Below the pieces are notes generated by a model. The model was not told where the DNA came from. It was given only the letters and a program-made list of their open reading frames with translations, and made no database searches. A stretch of 64,000 nucleotides of DNA from an uncultured Pelagibacteraceae bacterium (GTDB lineage Bacteria > Pseudomonadota > Alphaproteobacteria > Pelagibacterales > Pelagibacteraceae): contig CACJNV010000003.1 in assembly GCA_902594865.1 (NCBI GenBank), forward strand, positions 35,668 through 99,667, read 5' to 3'. How positions within the stretch are numbered: the first letter of the stretch is position 1; each line of letters starts with the position of its first letter. Of this stretch, positions 7,280 through 16,016 are shown piece after piece. Made by a program: the position numbers and the translations under genes.

Positions 7280-8944
7280 TTAATCTTTATAAAAAAAGTA
7301 ATAAGAGTTAATTTTTTTTATTTTTAATTTATTATCTATTTTGTAGTTAGTGCAAATTTTCTTACTATACATACAATACCCACTTATTGGATTTAAAATT
7401 ATTTTACCTTCAAGTGTATTAATGTTAAAATTAGTCAGCTGATTTTCATCATTCATTGAATAATATTTTGGCCATGGATGATTGTTATAATCATTATTAG
7501 TATAAAAAATTCTATACAAGTTTTTTGTTGTTATAATAGTTATAAAAAGAATAATTAAAATATTAAACAATTTTTTAGCATTTTTTTTAAAATTATAGTG
7601 CATAGCTAAATAAGCAAATATAAAACAAATTAAACTTATGATGTAAGAATAACCGTATCTAAAAACTGGAACTTTCAGTAACCAAAATAATGTGGATATA
7701 AACATTAAAATAATTAAACTTAAAAAAGTTTTATCTATAATTAATTTTTTTCGTTTTTTTTTAATTGTGTGAAATAGTAAAATTAGAATTATCAAAAAAG
7801 TCAAATAAGGTAAAAGAATACCTAAAATCTTCTTTAAATGAATTTGTGACCAATAAGGAAACCAAAATAGATCTTTCAAATATGTTTCTTTTGAAACCTC
7901 TTGTTTGTCATTATCATTAATCGAACGAACATAATCTGGCCATCCCTTAGTCCAAGCTTCATTTTCAAATGATACACTTTCAACTTCTTTAATATCAGTC
8001 CAAAATAAGGAGGAATTACATAATGATTTGACTGGATATAGAACACATCCAGAGACAATTATATTTTTTAATATCCAAAAAATACCAAAAATGATTATGA
8101 AATAGACTCTTTTTAATTTTAGAATTTCTTTCAAACTAGTATTCTTTAATAATATAACACTAAAAAAAATACTAAGTAACAAAGTAATCTTATTAAAAAT
8201 TATAAATGGTATTAGAACAAGATTATTTGCAATACTTTTAACTTCTGTTTTATTAAGACTTAACATTTCGGAAATTAAAAAAAAAAATAAAAAATGTGAT
8301 GGAGCATCATTTCCATACTCACTGTATCGATTCATTTTGTATGCAATAAAAATTGATGCTGAAATTAAGAAAAAAAAATGAAAATCATATTTTTGCCTCT
8401 TATTTTTTTCATAAATTTTACTAAAAAAATTGATCATAACCGCCGAAGCAATTAGAGCTTGAGCATATACAATTCCATTTTCCCCAAATATTATGTTGTT
8501 TGATATTGCTGAGAGATATTGAATAATAGATATATGACCATATCTAAAATGAAGGTTAGATAGACCAAATAAAATTTTTTCTTCATTTAAAATTTTTATA
8601 TAGGGTAAGTGATATAATCCAGCATCAGGTCTATAAACATGGCTTTCATAAATTAATAGAGTAATTATTATTGTAGAAAATATTAAGAATAGAAAAAATT
8701 GTTTTGTAAAATAGATATCTTTTTTTTTTATTAAAAATATTATTGGCAGAATAAGAACTAAAGTATTTATTGATTTATTTAATGGAAAAAAAAAATTTAA
8801 AAAAAGTGCTATAAAACTTAATATAATCAATCCATATAAAAGCTGAGATGAAAAATAATCTAAATTTTTCTTATTTTCATTTGATAAGAATAAACCTAAT
8901 GGTGTAAATAGGATGAGTATTAAAAAAGATTGTAAAATAAGCAT
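7280..8944 (-). CDS. Polytopic membrane protein, possible GT-C type glycosyltransferase or LIC_10190-like
   Basis: A 554-residue protein with about ten or more transmembrane helices and a hydrophobic start (MLILQSFLILILF). Between early helices is a loop with YESHVYRPDAGLYHLPYIK, then LSNLHFRYGHISIIQYLSA. This 'PDxGLYH ... NLHxR' arrangement is what I recall from LIC_10190-family membrane proteins. An acidic residue in a first external loop is also a GT-C glycosyltransferase trait. The C-terminal ~60 residues look extracytoplasmic. It is divergent from the GT2 gene, with only 12 nt between the start codons. A role in glycan transfer is inferred. Confidence 0.62.
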   Translation of the reverse strand: MLILQSFLILILFTPLGLFLSNENKKNLDYFSSQLLYGLIILSFIALFLNFFFPLNKSINTLVLILPIIFLIKKKDIYFTKQFFLFLIFSTIIITLLIYESHVYRPDAGLYHLPYIKILNEEKILFGLSNLHFRYGHISIIQYLSAISNNIIFGENGIVYAQALIASAVMINFFSKIYEKNKRQKYDFHFFFLISASIFIAYKMNRYSEYGNDAPSHFLFFFLISEMLSLNKTEVKSIANNLVLIPFIIFNKITLLLSIFFSVILLKNTSLKEILKLKRVYFIIIFGIFWILKNIIVSGCVLYPVKSLCNSSLFWTDIKEVESVSFENEAWTKGWPDYVRSINDNDKQEVSKETYLKDLFWFPYWSQIHLKKILGILLPYLTFLIILILLFHTIKKKRKKLIIDKTFLSLIILMFISTLFWLLKVPVFRYGYSYIISLICFIFAYLAMHYNFKKNAKKLFNILIILFITIITTKNLYRIFYTNNDYNNHPWPKYYSMNDENQLTNFNINTLEGKIILNPISGYCMYSKKICTNYKIDNKLKIKKINSYYFFYKD

Positions 8945-8956
8945 AGATAAAATTGA

Positions 8957-9658
8957 ATGAACAATCCTAAATTAACAATTATTATACCTGCTTACAATGA
9001 AATAAATACAATACAAAATTTAATAGACAAAGTTTCAAATTTAAAAATTGATAAACAGATTATTTTAATTGACGATAACTCGGAAGATGGAACTAGTGAG
9101 ATAATCAAGAAAAATAGTAACAAACTCGATAAGATAATTATTCATAATAAAAATATGGGCAAAGGTGCAGCAATCAAAAGTGCACAAAAATTTATTGAAG
9201 GTAAATACGTAGTTATTCAAGACGCTGATTTAGAATATGATCCAAATGATTTATACAGCTTACTAGATGAAATTGAAAAAAATAGATATAAGGTTGTATA
9301 CGGTTCTAGAGTACTTAAAAATCCATTAAATAAAAAATCTCAAAATTTTAGTCACAGTTTAAGAATTGCTGGAAATATTTTTTTAACGAAATTATCAAAT
9401 TTATTAAATAGGCAAAAATTAACTGATGCACATACTTGTTATAAAATTTTTGAGTCAAATCTATTTAAGTCGATTAAATTAAATGAAAAAGATTTTTCAT
9501 TTTGTCCTGAAATTACAACTAAACTATCTCTATTAAATGAAAAAATTTTAGAGGTACCAATAAATTATAAAGGAAGAACATATGATCAAGGAAAAAAAAT
9601 AAAAGCCTATGATGGTTTAAAAGCTATATATGTATTATTAAAATATAGATTTTTTTAA
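8957..9658 (+). CDS. Glycosyltransferase family 2 (DPM1/polyprenyl-phosphate type)
   Basis: A 233-residue GT-A fold enzyme. It opens with LTIIIPAYNEINTIQNLI, continues with ILIDDNSEDGT, and has the metal/nucleotide motif IQDADLEYDP around residue 92. It lacks C-terminal membrane helices, so it resembles the soluble dolichyl/undecaprenyl-phosphate mannose synthase-like class that charges a lipid carrier on the cytoplasmic face. It is the first gene of a four-gene plus-strand block. The FkbM gene starts immediately after its stop codon. The donor sugar is unknown. Confidence 0.85.
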   Translation: MNNPKLTIIIPAYNEINTIQNLIDKVSNLKIDKQIILIDDNSEDGTSEIIKKNSNKLDKIIIHNKNMGKGAAIKSAQKFIEGKYVVIQDADLEYDPNDLYSLLDEIEKNRYKVVYGSRVLKNPLNKKSQNFSHSLRIAGNIFLTKLSNLLNRQKLTDAHTCYKIFESNLFKSIKLNEKDFSFCPEITTKLSLLNEKILEVPINYKGRTYDQGKKIKAYDGLKAIYVLLKYRFF

Positions 9659-10489
9659 ATGCTAATTAGATTAAAATACTTTTTAGTAAAATATTTAGAA
9701 AAAATTCCTTTAGTTCAATTTATTATTTATAATAATCTTAAATATTTTAAGTTTCTTCTTCCTCATGACAAAGATTATTTAGGATTAAATTTGCTTTTTA
9801 ATAAAAATGAAGAAGGCACATTTTTAGATGTAGGTGGAAATATTGGTTTATCAACTTTAGGATTTAGATATTTAGGTTTTAAAAATAATGAAATATTAAT
9901 TTTTGAACCAGATCAAAACTTAATAAAAACATATCTAATCCCGATAAAATCTAAAGATAATAAAATTAAAATCTATCCCTTTGGTCTTTCAAATAAAAAT
10001 GAGAGTAGATTTTTATACAAGGCAATTTACAAAAATTTACAAGTTCATGTTAATAATAGTTTTAGTAAAAAATATATTTACGAAAAGATAAAAAACAATT
10101 ACCCACTTAAGTATAAGTATTTTAAATATAGAAAAACAAAATATAAACTAAAAATTTTTGATAATATAAACTATAAAAAAAAAATTTCTTTTATCAAAAT
10201 TGATGTGGAAGGATATGATCATCTAGTTTTGGAAGGTATGAAGAATTTTTTAAAAAAAAATTGTCCTATTTTTTTGATTGAATATAATAAGTCAAATTTT
10301 TCAAAAATTTGGATTAATTTAAAGACAAAATACAGATGTTATAGATTTAATATTGACAATAAAAGTTTTGACGAGTTTTCTAAAAAAGAAGTTCAAGGTT
10401 TAGAAAAAGGTTATATTTTTGATAAAAAATATAATAAAAACAGTTTAAATTTTTTTTTAATTCCAAAAAAATTTAAATTTAAATTTTAA
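9659..10489 (+). CDS. FkbM family methyltransferase
   Basis: A 276-residue SAM-dependent methyltransferase with the FkbM layout: the SAM loop FLDVGGNIGLSTL, EPDQN at the acidic ribose-binding position, IKIDVEGYDHLVLEGM and a late IEYNKS. Members usually O-methylate sugars or polyketides. In a surface-glycan island a sugar O-methylation is the simplest reading. It starts 0 nt after the GT2 gene. Lys/Asn/Phe content is high, in line with its neighbours. Confidence 0.85.
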   Translation: MLIRLKYFLVKYLEKIPLVQFIIYNNLKYFKFLLPHDKDYLGLNLLFNKNEEGTFLDVGGNIGLSTLGFRYLGFKNNEILIFEPDQNLIKTYLIPIKSKDNKIKIYPFGLSNKNESRFLYKAIYKNLQVHVNNSFSKKYIYEKIKNNYPLKYKYFKYRKTKYKLKIFDNINYKKKISFIKIDVEGYDHLVLEGMKNFLKKNCPIFLIEYNKSNFSKIWINLKTKYRCYRFNIDNKSFDEFSKKEVQGLEKGYIFDKKYNKNSLNFFLIPKKFKFKF

Positions 10490-10506
10490 TTAAAAGTATA
10501 AAGTTA

Positions 10507-11790
10507 ATGAAAAAATTTTATAAAATAAAATCTTGTAGAATTTGTAAAAGCAAAAAAATTATAAAAATTGTTGATTTAAAAAAGCAATATATCCAGGGTT
10601 CATTTATTAAAAAAAACCATCCAAAGCCATTTATTGAAAAAATTCCTTTAGAACTTTTACTATGTAAAAAATGTTCACTTGTCCAAACTTCGTATACAGT
10701 AAATAAAAATTTATTGTATAGCAATTATTGGTATTCTTCTGGGATCAATTTAACCATGAAAAATCATTTGAAAGATTTAGCTGGAGAAATACAAAAATTA
10801 TTTATAAGAAATAATACAAAAATTGAAATATTAGACATTGGATGTAATGACGGCACATTGTTAAAAAATTTTAATAATAAGTTTAAAAAATATGGAATTG
10901 ATCCAAGTCAGATTGCAAAAAAAATTAAAAACAAAAATATAAAAATTTTTAACGATTTTTTCCCTCCAAAAAAAAAAGAATTAGAAAACATGAATATTAA
11001 ATTCAATGTTATAACATCTATAGCAATGTTTTATGACATTGACGATCCAAACGCCTTTGTTAAGAAAATTAAGTATTACCTAAGCAGAGATGGAGTATGG
11101 GTATTTGAACTCTCATACCTAATCGATATGATTAAACTAAATTCATTTGATACTATCTGTCATGAACACTTGGAATATTATTCCCTTACGTCAATAAATT
11201 ATCTTTTAAAAAAAAACAAACTGAAATTATTTAAAGTAAGCCAAAATTCAATAAACGGCGGCAGTATAAGATGTTATGTTACTCATCAAGATAATAATTT
11301 ATATTCAAATTTTAAGAATTTAAAAAAAATTAATAAACTATTAAATAATGAAAAAAAAGTTAAAGTTAATTCAATAGGTTATTATTCTAAATTTAATAAA
11401 AAAATATCTCATATAAAAAAAAATTTATTATCAATAATCAAAAAAATTAATCAAAAATCACAAAAGATTTATATATTAGGCGCATCAACAAAAGGAAATA
11501 CAATTTTACAGTATTTAGGACTTGACTCGAAAGTTATTCCAATTGCAATAGAAAGAAACAAAAGTAAAGTAGGTGCTAAAACTATAGGTAGTGAAATTAA
11601 AATTCTTGATGAAAAAATTATAAAAAAAAATCCTCCAGATTTCATGCTAGTTTTGCCTTGGCATTTTAGATCAGAAATTCTGAAAAGAGAAATTAATTTT
11701 ATAAATAAAGGTGGTTCTTTAATCTTTCCTTTGCCAAATATTCACATCGTAAATAAGAATAATATTCAATTTTATGCAAAAAAAAATTAA
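10507..11790 (+). CDS. Sugar C-methyltransferase-like protein (zinc N-terminus)
   Basis: A 427-residue three-part protein. The N-terminal ~65 residues carry two CxxC pairs (CRICKSKK, LLCKKCSLVQTSY) that should bind zinc. The middle is a class I SAM methyltransferase (ILDIGCNDGTLLKNF). The C-terminal part has ILGASTKGNTILQYLG and VGAKTIGSEIKI, the Rossmann-like domain of TylC3/NovU-type NDP-ketosugar C-methyltransferases. The histidine-rich HEHLEYYS element that carries family active-site residues is present. It likely adds a methyl branch to a keto-sugar nucleotide. Its 3' end overlaps the fucose synthase gene by 17 nt. Confidence 0.85.
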   Translation: MKKFYKIKSCRICKSKKIIKIVDLKKQYIQGSFIKKNHPKPFIEKIPLELLLCKKCSLVQTSYTVNKNLLYSNYWYSSGINLTMKNHLKDLAGEIQKLFIRNNTKIEILDIGCNDGTLLKNFNNKFKKYGIDPSQIAKKIKNKNIKIFNDFFPPKKKELENMNIKFNVITSIAMFYDIDDPNAFVKKIKYYLSRDGVWVFELSYLIDMIKLNSFDTICHEHLEYYSLTSINYLLKKNKLKLFKVSQNSINGGSIRCYVTHQDNNLYSNFKNLKKINKLLNNEKKVKVNSIGYYSKFNKKISHIKKNLLSIIKKINQKSQKIYILGASTKGNTILQYLGLDSKVIPIAIERNKSKVGAKTIGSEIKILDEKIIKKNPPDFMLVLPWHFRSEILKREINFINKGGSLIFPLPNIHIVNKNNIQFYAKKN

Positions 11791-12712
11791 TAAAAATTCA
11801 AAAATTTTTCTTGCAGGACACAATGGTTTAGTTGGTTCAGCAATTTATAGAAAGCTAAAGTTTGATGGATATAAAAATGTAGTTGTTAAGACAAAAAAGG
11901 AATTAGATTTAAGAGATCAAAAAAGAGTATTTTTATTTTTTAAAAAAAAAAAATTTCATGCTGTTATTAACGCAGCTGCTACAGTTGGAGGAATTCATGC
12001 GAATAATAAATATAAGGCAGATTTTATTTATAACAACATCTCAATTCAATCAAACATTATTCACGCCTCATATTTAAATAATGTTGAGCATATGATTTTT
12101 TTAGGATCAAGTTGTGTATATCCAAAAAATTCAAAACAACCTATTAAAGAAAAATATTTGTTAAGTGGTGAGCTAGAAAAGACCAATGAACCATACGCAA
12201 TAGCAAAAATTGCAGGTATAAAAATGTGCGAAAGTTATAACTCTCAGTATGGTACTAATTATAAATGTTTAATGCCTACAAACACTTATGGTCCAAATGA
12301 TAATTATGATCTTTTAACTTCTCATTTTTATCCAGCTTTAATAAGAAAAGTTCATGAGGCAAAAATTAATAAAAAAAAAAATATAACTATATGGGGAAAC
12401 GGAAAATCTTATAGAGAATTGATTTATGTAGATGATCTAGCTGATGCTTGTATATATTTTTTAAAAAAAAAGACAAAACATAGTTTAATTAATATCGGCT
12501 CAAATGAGGAAAGGAGAATCATAGATTATGCCAAGTTTGTAATTAAAAAAGTTGGTGTTAAGATAAAAATAAAACTAGATAAAAAAAAACCTAACGGAAC
12601 TTTTAGAAAGAAATTAGATACAAATTTAGCTAATAAGTATGGATGGAAAGCTAAAATAAGTTTAGATCAAGGTTTTGATAAAGTTTACAGATCTTTTTTG
12701 AGCAATTCATGA
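11774..12712 (+). CDS. fcl: GDP-L-fucose synthase (GDP-4-keto-6-deoxymannose epimerase/reductase)
   Basis: A 312-residue SDR. AGHNGLVGSAI (from residue 14) is the diagnostic GMER dinucleotide loop. It is followed by AATVGGIHANN, LGSSCVYP, the YxxxK motif YAIAK and PTNTYGPND. It epimerises and reduces GDP-4-keto-6-deoxy-D-mannose to GDP-L-fucose with NADPH. The enzyme supplying its substrate, GDP-mannose 4,6-dehydratase, is encoded in this island at 16003-17016 on the other strand. An uninterrupted run of 12 A (11942-11953) lies in the reading frame. GDP-colitose or related sugars are alternatives. Confidence 0.88.
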   Translation: MQKKINKNSKIFLAGHNGLVGSAIYRKLKFDGYKNVVVKTKKELDLRDQKRVFLFFKKKKFHAVINAAATVGGIHANNKYKADFIYNNISIQSNIIHASYLNNVEHMIFLGSSCVYPKNSKQPIKEKYLLSGELEKTNEPYAIAKIAGIKMCESYNSQYGTNYKCLMPTNTYGPNDNYDLLTSHFYPALIRKVHEAKINKKKNITIWGNGKSYRELIYVDDLADACIYFLKKKTKHSLINIGSNEERRIIDYAKFVIKKVGVKIKIKLDKKKPNGTFRKKLDTNLANKYGWKAKISLDQGFDKVYRSFLSNS

Positions 12713-12722
12713 TTTACTTTTC

Positions 12723-13748
12723 TTAAGTTTGTGTTGGGCTTTCCAAATTTAATAAAATTTCATTTTTTTTATAATTTAATGATTTCATTCTTTTTCCAGG
12801 CAAAATTCCAACATATCTATTATATTCTTTGTAAATCTTTAACTCATTATATTGGTCACTTGTATTTCTAATTTTATTTATTCTATAATTTAGCTTTATT
12901 AATTCCTCTTGATTTTTTGAAATTTCAAAATTACCTCTAAAAATATCTTTGTATGAAGAAAGTATTTTATAAATAAAATTTAAAATTTTGTTGTTACTTT
13001 TTTCAATATCTTTAATAAAATATTTTGGTTTTATATTAACACTTTTACCCAAACTCGATAGTAGCTCTGGCCAAAAAATGTCATTACATACAAATGTGTA
13101 TAATCCAGGTTTTTCTTTTTCGTAAACTATGTTTATTAAGGCTTTTTTAATCAGAGAAACAAAAGTTATCCAGGCAGGTGTTTCTGGTAATTCAAAAATT
13201 CTTTTATCTTCAATTAATTTAATTATGTTTATACTCGCTCTTTGAAATTTACCATGTACTTCAGCAAGCCTTAAATTGTATATCTCAATATTATTTTTTT
13301 TTCCCAACTCATTAAAATAATTTTCAGCAAATCTTTTATTTGACGCATAGATTGAGCTAGAAAAAAAATAATTTTTTAATTTCTTTCTTTTTTTGTCCAT
13401 ACCAAATGCATTCATTGTACTTGCAAAGACAAATTTTGATTTTTTTTTCATATTTGGAATAATTATATTTGCTCTTTTCTTATAGAAATTTTTTATTTCT
13501 TTTAAAGTTCCACTATTAGGAGCCGAAAGCTCAAAAATTAGATCTGCACTCTTAATTTCAGAAATAATTTTCTCCTCATTTAGTTCTCCAATAACATTTT
13601 TAATTTTGTAAAAATTGAAAAAAGATGATTTTACTGCAACCGTGGAATTACAAACAATCTCAATATCTGTAGTATCTTTAAATTCATATGACAACTCTTT
13701 ACCAATTTGACCAGTTGCTCCTAGCAAAAAAATTTTTTTATTTGCCAT
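12723..13748 (-). CDS. SDR family NAD-dependent epimerase/reductase
   Basis: A 341-residue SDR-like protein. The dinucleotide loop is GATGQIG (residues 9-15), with FASTMNAFG and the YxxxK motif YASNK. The substrate domain is diverged and contains an unusual long C-terminal tail of about 70 residues (from LSSYKDIFRGNFE onward) absent from typical epimerases. It overlaps the Gfo/Idh gene upstream by 11 nt, suggesting the two act on the same keto-sugar nucleotide. It converges on fcl with a 10-nt gap. Confidence 0.7.
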   Translation of the reverse strand: MANKKIFLLGATGQIGKELSYEFKDTTDIEIVCNSTVAVKSSFFNFYKIKNVIGELNEEKIISEIKSADLIFELSAPNSGTLKEIKNFYKKRANIIIPNMKKKSKFVFASTMNAFGMDKKRKKLKNYFFSSSIYASNKRFAENYFNELGKKNNIEIYNLRLAEVHGKFQRASINIIKLIEDKRIFELPETPAWITFVSLIKKALINIVYEKEKPGLYTFVCNDIFWPELLSSLGKSVNIKPKYFIKDIEKSNNKILNFIYKILSSYKDIFRGNFEISKNQEELIKLNYRINKIRNTSDQYNELKIYKEYNRYVGILPGKRMKSLNYKKNEILLNLESPTQT

Positions 13749-14706
13749 AGAATAATTCAGTAATTTGTGAGGTGAGAAGAAAGGAGTTGTAAGACAGATC
13801 GCTTTCTTTTTTGTTTTTGAAAGACTCTAAAAAATCATTCCAGTATACCCTAGCAACATCAAAAGAGTTGTTAGGAAAATTTAAAAATTCATTATCTTTT
13901 ATTATGAATTCAGAATTTTTATTATTTTTAATTTTTAGGTTTGAGTTATTATCAAAAAGAAAAAGATCAATTGAGCAATTATCAAAATTATATTCAATTT
14001 TATTATGAGTATTCCGTAAAGTAGATATTATGAATTCACATTTAATTTGATTTTTTTTGTTATCAACTAACTCAAAATTACCAAAAGACTCAATATCAAG
14101 ATTATTCTCATATTTTTTTTCTGAATTAAATTTTAAAATTTCTTGTGCATATGTAGTAAATAAAACACAATCAAACCAATGGGTTCCTGCTTCAAAAAAA
14201 ATACCACCTCCTGATTGTTTAATTTCAGATCTAAAATTATCAAATTTGTAATTAATATCTCCAAAAAAAATTTTTACTGTTCTTAATGCTCCAAAAATAT
14301 TTTGGTTTATAATTTTTCGCATAGAATTGACAATACCCATTTTTCTTTTTGTATAGCCAATAGTTAACGAGCTCGCTTCAAAATTATTAGAAAAAAAATT
14401 ATGCTCATTCAGGTTCAAGGCGTGAGGTTTTTCAAAAAAAATACCATTACAATTATTCTTGATTTTTTCAAAAATTTTTTTTCTTTCACCATAAGGCGTT
14501 GTAATAAGAATAATATCAACTTTCACAGATTTAATTGCTTGATCCAGATCATCAAAAAATTTTATTTTTTTTTTTTCAACAATTTTTTTTTTAGATAAAT
14601 TTAATTCACAAACCCATGAAACAATTACATCATTTCTTGAGAGCAATATTGGTAGATGTACGTTCCATGCTACATTTCCTAATCCTACTATTCCAATTTT
14701 AATCAT
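13738..14706 (-). CDS. Gfo/Idh/MocA family oxidoreductase
   Basis: A 322-residue NAD(P)-dependent sugar oxidoreductase. It has an N-terminal Rossmann loop GIVGLGNVAWNVHLP and the family motif EKPHALN, whose lysine is catalytic. The C-terminal alpha/beta domain includes GGGIFFEAGTHWFD with the conserved histidine. Members oxidise or reduce hydroxyl/keto groups on sugars or sugar nucleotides. It is the first gene of a two-gene minus-strand block. No cognate aminotransferase is seen in the window. Confidence 0.83.
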   Translation of the reverse strand: MIKIGIVGLGNVAWNVHLPILLSRNDVIVSWVCELNLSKKKIVEKKKIKFFDDLDQAIKSVKVDIILITTPYGERKKIFEKIKNNCNGIFFEKPHALNLNEHNFFSNNFEASSLTIGYTKRKMGIVNSMRKIINQNIFGALRTVKIFFGDINYKFDNFRSEIKQSGGGIFFEAGTHWFDCVLFTTYAQEILKFNSEKKYENNLDIESFGNFELVDNKKNQIKCEFIISTLRNTHNKIEYNFDNCSIDLFLFDNNSNLKIKNNKNSEFIIKDNEFLNFPNNSFDVARVYWNDFLESFKNKKESDLSYNSFLLTSQITELFYGK

Positions 14707-14740
14707 TTAGATATAGTTTTTTATACTATATTACTGAAAT

Positions 14741-14848
14741 ATGAAAAAAAATTTTGAGTACCAAAAAGACAAAGATATATCGATTAAACATTTAATTTCT
14801 TCAGAGCAAAAAATTATTCTATTTGTATATTTAAAAAAATATGAATAG
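14741..14848 (+). CDS. Possible 35-residue ORF upstream of the GT-B gene
   Basis: In the 134-base gap between divergent genes an ATG opens a 35-codon frame (MKKNFEYQKDK start, FVYLKKYE end) that overlaps the glycosyltransferase start by 8 nt in another frame. It could be a short coupled leader, a gene remnant or chance in A-rich DNA. No family is recognised. Apart from it, the gap holds only A/T-rich sequence. Confidence 0.2.
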   Translation: MKKNFEYQKDKDISIKHLISSEQKIILFVYLKKYE

Positions 14849-16016
14849 AATTTTTTTAATATTGTGGGGTGACCCAAAATTTTATCAAACAATAATTTTT
14901 TTAGCAGAGATTTTATCAAGAAAGGGTTTTAAAGTTTTTATTTTATCTAAAAATACCAAGAAACAAAAAGATATAATTAAACAAGCAAATTTTGGTAAAA
15001 AAACAAAAATATTTGAAAGTCCAAATTTTTTTTTAGGTTATTCAAATTTTTTTGATTATTTTGTTTTTCTTATTTTTATTTTAATTAAAACTTTTTCTAT
15101 AAAGCCAAGATGTATAATATTTTTCAACAAAAAGGCTCTTTTTAGTTCAATTTTATTAAATTTATTTAAAAGAAAGAATGTTAATTTTATTTATCATAAT
15201 TTTGATTTCGAAATATTAAAAAACACACAAACTTTATTTGAAAAACTATATATCAAATTAGAATTTTTATGCTCAAATATTTGTGATTTTTTAATTTTTC
15301 CTTCTTTAGAAAGATCCAAAATATTTGTCAAAAATGCTAAAAATAAATTTAGTAAAACATTTTATTTGATGAATTGTTTTCCAGTTAAAAGAATAAAAAT
15401 TTCCTCACAAGAGTTTAGAAAATTTATAAAAATAAATAATCTTAAAAATAAAAAAATAGTTTGTCATCTTGGTTCTATTGGCAAAGATCACTATTTAGAA
15501 GAAATTGTTGAGAGTTTTAAGTATGTAAATAAAAATACTATATTGGTAATTGGAGGAAATTCATTAAATGGTTATTCAAATATTTTAAAAAATATAATTA
15601 GAAAAAGTAATTTGCAAAAAAAAGTCTTCATTTTTGAAGATATAAGCAATGAGTTTTGGTTTGAAATTTTAAAATATTCAAATTTAGGTTTGTGCTTTTA
15701 CAAACCTTCAGTTTTAAGTCATAAATTTATGGCAGGCACATCACAGAAATTTAACAATTATTTATTTTTTAAAATACCTATGCTTGTTAATAATAATTCT
15801 GATTTTAAAAATTTTAAAAAAAAATTTGATATTTTTAATATGATTAATCCAAGAAACCCTCGAAATATTGGTTTAAGTATTAATAAAATTTTTACTAATA
15901 AAAAAAGATACTATAAAATACAAAAAAATATGAAAAAGTCTTTTAATGAAAAGTTAAACTTTGAATATCAATATTCAATTAGTTATAAAAAAGTTTTTAA
16001 AATCATGAATATTTAA
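14841..16016 (+). CDS. Glycosyltransferase, GT-B fold (GT4-like)
   Basis: A 391-residue protein with a two-domain GT-B look. The N-terminal part is MNRIFLILWGDPKFYQ with LAEILSRKGFKVFIL. The C-terminal nucleotide-binding part has VCHLGSIGKDHYLEEIVES, ILVIGGNS, and a diverged E-x7-E region near residues 280-320 (LGLCFYKPS ... TSQKFNNYLFFKIPM). It would transfer a sugar from an NDP donor onto a growing lipid-linked chain at the inner membrane. A hydrophobic stretch at about residues 70-90 could be a monotopic membrane contact. Its 3' end overlaps gmd tail-to-tail by 14 nt. Confidence 0.7.
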   Translation: MNRIFLILWGDPKFYQTIIFLAEILSRKGFKVFILSKNTKKQKDIIKQANFGKKTKIFESPNFFLGYSNFFDYFVFLIFILIKTFSIKPRCIIFFNKKALFSSILLNLFKRKNVNFIYHNFDFEILKNTQTLFEKLYIKLEFLCSNICDFLIFPSLERSKIFVKNAKNKFSKTFYLMNCFPVKRIKISSQEFRKFIKINNLKNKKIVCHLGSIGKDHYLEEIVESFKYVNKNTILVIGGNSLNGYSNILKNIIRKSNLQKKVFIFEDISNEFWFEILKYSNLGLCFYKPSVLSHKFMAGTSQKFNNYLFFKIPMLVNNNSDFKNFKKKFDIFNMINPRNPRNIGLSINKIFTNKKRYYKIQKNMKKSFNEKLNFEYQYSISYKKVFKIMNI

